A model generated the notes under the pieces. It was given only the letters and a program-made list of their open reading frames with translations, ran no database searches and had not been told where the DNA came from. DNA of 64,000 nt from Lineus longissimus. Its lineage: Eukaryota; Nemertea; Pilidiophora; Heteronemertea; Lineidae. The DNA lies in contig NC_088311.1 of NCBI RefSeq assembly GCF_910592395.1, positions 14,140,501-14,204,500 on the forward strand. The letters are read 5' to 3'. Below, piece after piece: positions 57,458 to 64,000 of this stretch; within the stretch, counting starts at the first letter, position 1; the number at the start of each line of letters is the position of its first letter. The position numbers were made by a program, and so were the translations under genes.

Positions 57458-58207
57458 ATGGTTCCACTTCCAACAACCGGCGCAATGATGTCTTCATTCA
57501 TTCCGATTTATGCGATCGATGGATTGATTTCGTCAGGAAAATCAACGCTGATCAAAGAACTGGCTAAAGACTCTAGCAAACTTCCATGGAATATCATTTT
57601 CATGGATGAGTGTTTGGAGGGCTTTACAAGCTTCCAAGGATATAATCCACTCAAATTACTCTACGACAAACCAGTTGAAAACGTTGTTGCAGCTCAAATG
57701 CACTTTGCTATCTGCATAAACAATACCATGGCTAAAATCGTAAAGGAAGAATCCAGTTTTGACAGCGGAGATACGAGACCGAGAATTCTGGTCGGTGATA
57801 GAAGCCTTCTATCCTGTCTTCCGTTTATTGAAACCGTGAGAGAGATAGGACTTGCCAACGAGTTTTCCTGCGATTTTCTCAAACACGAGACTACAAGATT
57901 AGCCATGGACACCATGGAGAAACACAACTTGTTCTATCGAGGCGTGTTTTTCCTCGACACGCCCGTGGATTTATGCATGGACCGAATTCAAACACGTGGG
58001 AGAAATTACGAAATCGAAGGTGGCGTTACAAAGGATTATCTTACGGTACTGCAAGCGATGTACTACAAGTATTTGCATTATTTGGAAAACGACTTCCAAC
58101 TCGAATCACTGGTTAGACGCTGTGTTCAGCTTGGAGACACAGCCTCTGAGTTGAAGGACGAGTTTCTTTCGTTTTTGGAAAACGATATGAAGAACTTTTT
58201 AGCTTGA
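57458..58207 (+). CDS. Deoxynucleoside kinase
   Basis: About 249 residues from the ATG at 57458; the frame opens further upstream only through GTG. P-loop IDGLISSGKSTLIKEL at about residues 19-34, the D-R-S block ILVGDRSLLSCLPFIE and FLDTPVDLCMDRIQTRGRNYE (lid region with Arg pairs) are features of the deoxynucleoside kinase/thymidine kinase 2 family. It phosphorylates deoxynucleosides for DNA synthesis in the salvage route. The frame is intact although neighbouring genes are broken. Such a gene is not part of the standard Polinton set and may have been captured from a host or virus. Confidence 0.85.
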   Translation: MVPLPTTGAMMSSFIPIYAIDGLISSGKSTLIKELAKDSSKLPWNIIFMDECLEGFTSFQGYNPLKLLYDKPVENVVAAQMHFAICINNTMAKIVKEESSFDSGDTRPRILVGDRSLLSCLPFIETVREIGLANEFSCDFLKHETTRLAMDTMEKHNLFYRGVFFLDTPVDLCMDRIQTRGRNYEIEGGVTKDYLTVLQAMYYKYLHYLENDFQLESLVRRCVQLGDTASELKDEFLSFLENDMKNFLA

Positions 58208-58236
58208 TTATTGAACTGTGTCAGAAGAAAAGTAGT

Positions 58237-58394
58237 TGTACTCGTCTTCAAATCTAAGGAACATTCTTGCTTAATTCTAGTGTGACCAATCAACCACTCG
58301 TAAAAAGTAACACTGATACTCGTCTTCAAATCTAAAGAACGTTCTTGCTTAATCCTGGTGTGACCAATCGTCCACTCGTAAAAACTAACACCGA
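58237..58394 (+). repeat. Tandem 79-bp duplication with GTGTGAC motifs
   Basis: CTCGTCTTCAAATCTAA...TTCTTGCTTAAT...GTGTGACCAAT...CCACTCGTAAAAA occurs twice head to tail. Each copy has one GTGTGACC (58280, 58358). The second ends just before the next gene's ATG. Confidence 0.9.
58358..58364 (+). promoter_or_regulatory. GTGTGAC motif upstream of zinc-finger gene
   Basis: CCTGGTGTGACCAATC lies 48 bases from the ATG at 58406. The duplicated copy at 58280 lies 126 bases away. Confidence 0.45.
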
Positions 58395-58405
58395 TAAATC
58401 TCATC

Positions 58406-59014
58406 ATGTCGTCCAACAATGAACAATTCGATGATGAGACTGACTTTGAGTCGTGTCAAAAAAAATGCGTTTGGTGCGAGAAGTTCACCTATCTTTTGCC
58501 AGATAAGCGTTTTTGCAAGAAATGTTCGGATGCGGCTTACAAAGAATGCCGTCGTTGCAAAAAACCATTTCCTCATAAGAAATACTTTGTAAAGGATCTG
58601 AACGAGCAAAGATGTAATGGTTGTTTTCTGAAATACGAAAAGGAAAAGCAGAAACGTATTGAAGGCAAACAATTGCGAGAACTTGACGAACATCAGCGTG
58701 AACAAGCCGCCGAGAATAACACATCATCGACATGGAAACCTTTTAAAAGGTGTAAGAAGAGGAAACCTCGTCCAGTTGTCTCTCCTTCTGATAGCGAAAG
58801 CGATCTGAGCTCGGCTCCCAAAGAGATGGGTGGGAGTGGAAAGAAATTAAAATCAGACGACTCTAAACAAACTACATCAGATGGTAGTAAACAAACTACA
58901 TTCTCGTGTCATCTTTTTACCGAGGTAGACGCCGCTGGTGTTAAACACCAATACATCGCGTTTCCAATTTCACCGAGAGAGCGCGTCATCAAAATTGAAG
59001 ACGGAAATGAGTAG
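58406..59014 (+). CDS. Cys-rich zinc-binding protein
   Basis: 202 residues, intact. Four CxxC pairs fall within residues 17-75 (CVWC, CKKC, CRRC, CNGC), consistent with two treble-clef or ribbon units, followed by a charged helix (YEKEKQKRIEGKQLREL). A disordered Ser/Lys middle follows, and a conserved-looking C-terminus (HQYIAFPISPRERVIKI). The Cys layout loosely resembles the cluster in Polinton A's HNH gene but no HNH motif follows. Its role is unknown. Confidence 0.62.
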   Translation: MSSNNEQFDDETDFESCQKKCVWCEKFTYLLPDKRFCKKCSDAAYKECRRCKKPFPHKKYFVKDLNEQRCNGCFLKYEKEKQKRIEGKQLRELDEHQREQAAENNTSSTWKPFKRCKKRKPRPVVSPSDSESDLSSAPKEMGGSGKKLKSDDSKQTTSDGSKQTTFSCHLFTEVDAAGVKHQYIAFPISPRERVIKIEDGNE

Positions 59015-59029
59015 TAATTTTTCATTCAT

Positions 59030-59165
59030 ACATTTGTGTAAAATCAGATGACTGTAAACAAACTACAAGCAAGGTTTCTCATTAGGTCTACATTGCTTTT
59101 CCAATTTCACCGAGAGAACGTGTCATCAAAAATTGAAGATGGAAATGAGTAGTAATTTTTCATTT
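59030..59165 (+). repeat. Decayed duplicate of the zinc-binding gene 3' end
   Basis: AAATCAGATGACT...AAACAAACTACA...CCAATTTCACCGAGAGA...GAAATGAGTAGTAATTTTTC repeats 58850-59035 with deletions and a frameshift. It is a local tandem duplication that has lost coding ability. Confidence 0.85.
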
Positions 59166-59172
59166 ATACATT

Positions 59173-59434
59173 TGTGTGCCTGCCGAGGAAAACCAGTCGG
59201 AAGTTGGAAATGATGAAACCCTGCAAGATCCCTTTTTGTCTCACAGATTCCTACTCATTTAGGCTTTTTTTTTTGCTGAACAAAAAACTTCTATTTCATA
59301 AAAATGAATGAACCGATTTAAAAAAATTCAAAAAGGAACATTCAACTTTATTGCAAGCCATTCAGGAATGACTAACTAAATCATATTGAAAGTTTTTTGA
59401 CCATGTGAGTGGTTTTCCTCGGTAGGCACACATT
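59173..59434. mobile_element. Short inverted-repeat element (MITE-like)
   Basis: GTGTGCCTGCCGAGGAAAACCA at 59174 is inverted at 59409-59431 as TGGTTTTCCTCGGTAGGCAC. About 260 bp, flanked by ATTT on both sides. No coding content. Confidence 0.65.
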
Positions 59435-59467
59435 TATGAGAAATATCAGGTAGATTTACGACAGGTA

Positions 59468-59563
59468 TACTCTAAGTTCATTTCTGATCGCTCACTTTAT
59501 AATCCAGAAGGGGTTGATATTTGCCCGTTTATAAAGTGACCGATCAGAAATGAACTTAGAGTA
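59468..59563. repeat. Long hairpin with 34-bp arms
   Basis: TACTCTAAGTTCATTTCTGA at 59468 continues to 59501. Its inverted copy at 59530-59563 has one mismatch. The spacer is 28 bases. Confidence 0.92.
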
Positions 59564-59854
59564 GGCCCCTATATTTATACCGTGTTAGTTATTCGTGTAT
59601 CAATTTAGGGGTTTATGTAAATTGTATTTACTCTAAACTCATTTATCGAAGACCATTTTATCAGCCCATGTCTAAACCCCACTCTCTTCATGTCAAATGC
59701 TTGCACCCTATTCGACCATCTATACAAAGGAGTAGTCGTTGGTGCTACACCTGGCTGGTGGTCAAACTGATGAATAGAGTCGAATTATTATGTGCTAAAT
59801 GGGGTTTTCCTGAATATCCAAAAAAAAAAAACTGTCTTAGATAAATGAGAGTAG

Positions 59855-59982
59855 AGTATGTATACCAGTAACAAATGTTAAGGAGGATTGAATAAGTATG
59901 TATACTAGTAACTAATGTTAAGGAGGATTGAATAAGTATATATACCAGTAACAATACCATACCAGTTAAGGAGGATTGAATA
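59855..59982 (+). repeat. Tandem repeat of about 43-50 bp, three copies
   Basis: GTATACCAGTAACAAATGTT followed by AAGGAGGATTGAATAAG is repeated three times with small changes. Non-coding. Confidence 0.85.
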
Positions 59983-60236
59983 AAAAACCGGCCTCCAAAC
60001 ATGTTATGGGATATGCTAGCTTTGCATTTGACTCAAGCGGTGAATCCTATGACTGTTTTTTGGAGAGACCAGTTGTTCAACATATGTGAAGTCCTTAACA
60101 CGGATCGGATCATCTCTGCTGACTAAAAAAACTCTATCGTTTTACTAGGTAAGTAACGGTTATTTCTCCTCGTTATATACAGGTGTGATGTGAATTCGGG
60201 TTTTTACTCATAGAAAGGAGATTTCATGGTTTCAGG

Positions 60237-61319
60237 ATGAATCAGTATGCGGAGATCTTATCCAAAATATATTATGATTCGAGTGGTCCTGGTGCATACT
60301 CTTCGCCTTAAAGACTATATAGAGAGGTGAAAAATCACAACAAATCCGTTACTTTGAAAGATGTTAAAAACTGGTTACAATCACAACCGAGCTATACTTT
60401 GCACAAGCAAGTTCGCAGGCGTTTTAAACGTAGAAAGTATGTTTCTAGGGGAATAGACTCAATCTGGCAAGCGGATCTGGTCATCATGCCAAAACATTAT
60501 GCTCGACACAATTCGAACTATAATAATATATTAACAGCAATCGATGTTTTTTCGAGGTATGGGTTTGCGAGAGCGATAAAAACTAAAACATCGACAGAGG
60601 TAATCTCTGCCTTCAAATGGATATTTGATAAGGAAAAACGAATGCCCTCCAAGATTCACGTGGATTTGGGTGGGGAATTCTATTCGAGAAATATGGAGGC
60701 TTTCCTAAAGGATCACAATATCACCATGTACTCGACTCATTCAGAAATTAAGAGCGGGATGTGCGAACGATTCAACCGTAGTCTTCGTTCGATTATGGGT
60801 AAATTCTTCACCAGACATAAAACAAAAAGGTATATTGATGCTTTGCCCTTGATGGTTAACTCATATAACTCAAGAAAGCATAGAATAATTGGACTTGCAC
60901 CAAAAGATGTAACCGAGGAAAATGAAGCTCAACTACGACAGAAATTATATGGAGATCAATTTCCAAGTTATGCAAAGTTCAAATTTAACATTGGCGATAC
61001 TGTTCGCATATCAAAGTCAAGACGTCTTTTTGACAAATCATATTTGGGGCTTTGGACAGATGAATATTTCACTGTAGTAGAGCGAAGAAGTACAAATCCG
61101 GTTACGTACAAACTCAAAGACTTGAAAGCTAATATTCTAAAGGGTGGATTTTATGAAGACGAGATGCAACTGATTGCAAAACCTCTGACAGACGAAAGCT
61201 ACACAATAGAAATTCTTAGAAAAAGAAAAAGAGGGAAAACTCTTCAGTATTTTGTACGATACCAAGGGTGGCCTGAAATGTATAGCGAGTGGATAGATAG
61301 TAGTCAAATAACTAAATAA
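60237..61319 (+). pseudogene. INT: Polinton C integrase, one in-frame stop near the start
   Basis: The frame from the ATG at 60237 has a TAA at 60309-60311 and is otherwise open to 61319. The core motifs are WQADLVIMPKHYA (Asp), KIHVDLGGEFYS (Asp) and GMCERFNRSLRS (Glu). The C-terminal SH3-like part is KFNIGDTVRISKSR, and the chromodomain reads YFVRYQGWPEMYSEWIDSS. It is clearly a different lineage from the integrase at 5442. Expression could start downstream of the stop, but the N-terminal zinc-binding-type region would be shortened. Confidence 0.88.
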
Positions 61320-61389
61320 GATGTGACCTCGACAGTGATATGTGCTCTTGCACAACGTTCATAGTTGGAGTATAAATGCATCGGTAAGA

Positions 61390-62050
61390 ATGGAGATATT
61401 TGATTCACGCATTAATTTGCCAAGCAGAATTGATAGTGAGTGGTCCCACGGGGGCGGGAAAGTCCACCTTTGTCTTGAATCTACTCAGAAATAGAAGTCG
61501 ACTTTACACCCATGACCTCGATTATATCATATATTTTTACGGCGAATACAACAATACCATTCGAACCATAGAAAATGAATTTGGTGGTCAGGTAACCACC
61601 ATTCAAGGTTTACCTACAAATATAGACGACTACATCCACGAGGATAACAGTAAATTCGGAATGCATATCTACGATGATTTGATGCAATCCGCCGCTAACA
61701 GCAAACAAATCATTGATTTGACAACGACGAAGTGTCGCCATAGAAACATTTCTTGGATTATTATTTTACAAAACCTCTTTTTCAATGGAAGTGCGCGCTT
61801 AACACTGCAAAGAAATTGTCATTTCTTAGTTCTGTTTAAAAACCCGCTCGATAAATCTATGATTTATCATGTTGCAGCAAAAATTATGCCGAAACGTCAG
61901 AAGGTATTTATGTCTATCTTTAACGAGGCCACTTCAAAACCTAATTCTTACCTCATGATTTATGGGTCTCAAAACATGCCCGAACAGGCAAGACTTAGAA
62001 CCGATATCTTCAATGACTATCAACGTGTGTTTGTACCGAATACGAATTGA
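61390..62050 (+). pseudogene. ATP: Polinton C packaging ATPase, frameshift near the start
   Basis: The P-loop is IVSGPTGAGKSTFVL, the Walker B region MHIYDDLMQSA, and CRHRNISWIIILQNLF is the conserved block after it. The plausible start ATG at 61390 (MEIFDSRINLP) is in a different frame from the P-loop; the shift lies near 61425-61440. The rest is open to 62050. It serves the same role as the ATPase at 4817 but is only distantly similar. Confidence 0.85.
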
Positions 62051-62186
62051 ACATTCTCAAATTTAAAAAAAAAACAAAAAAAAACGGGTTAGATACTAGT
62101 CCCCTTTGGGTTTTTTTCAACTCATTCTCAGTGGGTCTTCTCATCCTCTATTTTGAAACCAAGTACAGAAAACAACAAAAATTATC

Positions 62187-62193
62187 GTGTGAC
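62187..62193 (+). promoter_or_regulatory. GTGTGAC motif
   Basis: AAAATTATCGTGTGACAAC lies 85 bases before the ATG at 62272, in the same A/T-rich context as at 57355. Confidence 0.42.
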
Positions 62194-62271
62194 AACTGTG
62201 ATACATTCCTCAGTCTTACATTGATTTCCTTTGAACCGAGAGCGAGACGAGAGAAAAGATAGAGTGGGAAC

Positions 62272-62685
62272 ATGGTCGCGGGAAAAGGGAAAAAAGCTGG
62301 TGTGATGAAAACTAGGCGAAAATCAACCCCATGCAATAAACGAAAACCAGCAGCGGTAGAAAATTATCATTATCTACACGCATTGAGTCAAGCAAAGAAA
62401 AATAAGAAACTACGTCAATCCCTGATCAGATTAGCTAATTCTGATCAAATCGATGCAATTTTAGAGTGTATTGAAAACATAGAGGGTGCTGTTATTAAAC
62501 CTAGTAGAAAAAAACTGAGTAAACTCAAGAGACATCGAAATCTGGTGCGTTCATTAATGCATCCCGACACCAGTTACAGTAAAAAAATGATCTTCTAGAA
62601 CAGTCGGGAGGGTTTTTATCAGCACTCATTCCCCTTGCCGTGTCTGCATTAGGTTCTGTGGTGGGTAATATATTTGGTCGAAAAT
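62272..62685 (+). pseudogene. Conserved Polinton small basic protein with hydrophobic tail, frameshifted
   Basis: The first 108 residues contain a basic N-terminus and NKKLRQSLIRLANSDQIDAI then KLSKLKRHRNLVRSL, a pattern I associate with a small conserved Polinton protein. In that family a hydrophobic Gly-rich tail follows. Here the tail (GGFLSALIPLAVSALGSV) is in another frame from 62595 to 62685. The shift falls at seven A's (62581-62587). It is probably a virion core or membrane-active protein. Confidence 0.65.
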
Positions 62686-63879
62686 GAAGAAGGAGGATAA
62701 AGGATTTCAAGAGAGTGTATTAATTCCCCTAGATATGTACAAGTCTCGATGCGAGCAATCTGATGTGTCCAATCCTGATAAACAGAATTTACCCGGATTT
62801 CCATCAGAATCACCAGAAGCTAAAATAAAACTTTTAGATCAAAAGAGATCGCGTGGGAAAGTAAAAATTAATACAATTTACGGTGGTCACGAAATTAAAG
62901 TGAATGAACTCCTCGACAAGTTATCGCCTTATGCTCACATCCCTTTCTTAAAAGATATTGTAGTAAAGTATATTAGTAAACGAAGTGATGTTGTAGAGTG
63001 GGATAGAGAAACCTTTGAGATCATTTTAGATGGAGATTTAATACCTAGGACTAACATTCTCCGAATACTTCATTTTTTATTGCAACCCGATTCTCTAGAT
63101 TATATCCCACCTATTGGCACACATATTTTCTATGAAAAACTAATTTCAATTGGTGTGCCGGAAGGTTGGATGGTATTCCGACCCCTTCCAATAAAACCCA
63201 ACACCAAACCAAACGAAATTGAAACCAGTGACGAGGAAGTTTTTAAAACACCTTTAGCACCCATTAGAAAACCAATTTCTTCAGCAAGAGCTCAATTAAC
63301 CCCTGATAGTAGCTCGAGCGATAGTGAGAGGAATACATCATTCACATCACGTGTTAGATCCAAAAAGTTAAAGTCTCGTTTTAAAAAACCACGACCAATA
63401 TCGAGTTCATCTTTAGCTAGTGAAACAAGTGACAATGAGATAAGTAAGATCTGGTCATCGGATGTATCGAGGAGGTCCAAAACGACGTCTCGTTTCCCCA
63501 ATTCTCGATTGAAATCTGTTTTAACCACCGAGACGAGTGACAGTGAGGGGGACGAATTTATTTCACCAAAGAAAAGAAAATCGAGGAGAGATCAATCTCC
63601 TGCTATAAACAAGACCAGTGACAGCAGTAGGAAGGGGAAACTATTATTTGAAAATTCTCCTTTCTCATCATCACAATCATTGATTTCAAGGAAAACTTCA
63701 CCCTCACCCTCTTCATTTTCTCTACCCGCAAAAAGGAAAAGAAAGAAAAAGGTTCGATAAAACGAAAAACACATTTGTCTTTGTCCCCTGTCGCTTGGCA
63801 CACGCGAAGACAAGCTAAATCTGATTTGGACAAGAAAAAAGAGTGGAAACAATTATCAATTAAAAGCAAACGCAAAAAC
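62684..63879 (+). pseudogene. Conserved Polinton protein with basic, Ser-rich tail
   Basis: 358 open residues from 62684, overlapping the upstream stop as ATGA. The conserved core at about residues 70-165 reads HIPFLKDIVVKYI, VEWDRETFEIILDGDLIPR, NILRILHFLL and GVPEGWM, similar to a core I recall from a protein next to capsid genes in invertebrate Polintons. The tail (residues 185-358) is Ser/Arg/Lys-rich and suits DNA binding. The stop at 63760 follows an A-run. A second frame stays open to 63879 with similar basic composition, suggesting a frameshift near the end. Confidence 0.65.
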
Positions 63880-63950
63880 TAGATGTGAATGAAAGACAAT
63901 GATGTTCTTTTCAACACTGGGTTGGATTGGGAACAAGCAGGACAGTAAAA

Positions 63951-64000
63951 ATGGTGGAACACCTCCATGATTTCGTCATGGTTTTACCAAGTAATGTAAA
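63951..64000 (+). CDS. Start of a penton-like gene, cut by the window edge
   Basis: The ATG at 63951 opens MVEHLHDFVMVLPSNV. The F-V-x-V-L-P-S-N opening is typical of one class of Polinton penton-like proteins, and the place after the core-type genes fits. Only about 17 codons are visible. Confidence 0.5.
   Translation, partial: MVEHLHDFVMVLPSNV

Larger units (their letters stand above)
42417..64000 (+). mobile_element. Second Polinton-type element (Polinton C), right end outside window
   Basis: Its genes include protein-primed polymerase, integrase with chromodomain, packaging ATPase and two conserved Polinton virion-type proteins, all distinct from Polinton A. It lacks the dispersed palindrome. 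Frameshifts and stops in polymerase, integrase and others show decay. The left border is inferred from the abrupt end of the remnant at 42416; neither terminal repeat could be proven because the right end is not in the window. Confidence 0.72.

Noticed and set aside
62047-62262. Small frame after the ATPase with a hydrophobic segment
   Set aside because: It has no ATG (opens with TTG) and no recognised pattern; left out as unsupported, though a tiny membrane protein cannot be excluded.

Overview
This is animal nuclear DNA, most likely from a marine invertebrate, and it is almost entirely nested mobile DNA. No ordinary host gene, rRNA or tRNA could be supported. Evidence for an animal genome: two different Polinton/Maverick elements (protein-primed DNA polymerase, retroviral-type integrase with chromodomain, packaging ATPase, viral capsid proteins), an LTR retrotransposon with 5-bp target duplication, a tyrosine-recombinase (DIRS-like) retroelement, two PIF/Harbinger transposons with MYB- or MADF-type partner proteins, a solo LTR and several non-autonomous insertions.

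Layout. (1) Polinton A, 12-20496, is complete: 6-bp target duplication CTTCTT, roughly 0.8-kb terminal inverted repeats and about 18 genes. It sits just after the start codon of a gene in an older related Polinton, the 'host remnant', whose pieces lie at 1-11, 20503-21269 and 39111-42416. (2) The same remnant was hit by a Ty3/Gypsy-type retrotransposon on the minus strand (21270-39105; TSD GTCTC). That element was itself opened by a DIRS-like retroelement, which was then opened by Harbinger-1 (25998-30328; TSD CAG), a 630-bp insertion (30861-31490; 8-bp TSD) and a solo LTR (32886-33395; TSD GAAC). (3) The remnant ends at 42416 in a head-to-head polymerase fragment. (4) Polinton C runs from about 42417 past the end of the window. 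It is a different, more decayed family with DNA polymerase, dUTPase-like, TBP-like, PC4-like and deoxynucleoside kinase genes, integrase, ATPase and core-protein genes, and the first codons of a penton-like gene at 63951. Its polymerase gene is split by Harbinger-2 (53211-56184).

How the genes work together. In both Polintons the polymerase, integrase, ATPase and capsid genes form the virus-like replication, integration and packaging set. The remaining genes are conserved Polinton proteins, membrane proteins, zinc-finger proteins and, in C only, nucleotide-metabolism and transcription-type proteins.

Main discovery. Polinton A carries about 25 copies of a 27-30-base double-hairpin motif, or its 60-bp palindromic dimer. 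The motif is built of GAGC-NNN-GCTC and GGAC-NNN-GTCC stems. It is scattered between genes and, mostly in frame, inside genes. Stems are conserved or changed on both sides together, while loop triplets vary. The host remnant preserves clean empty sites for two copies and has two of its own that A lacks. This looks like an independently mobile, in-frame palindromic mini-element of an animal virus-like transposon, analogous in behaviour to Rickettsia palindromic elements.
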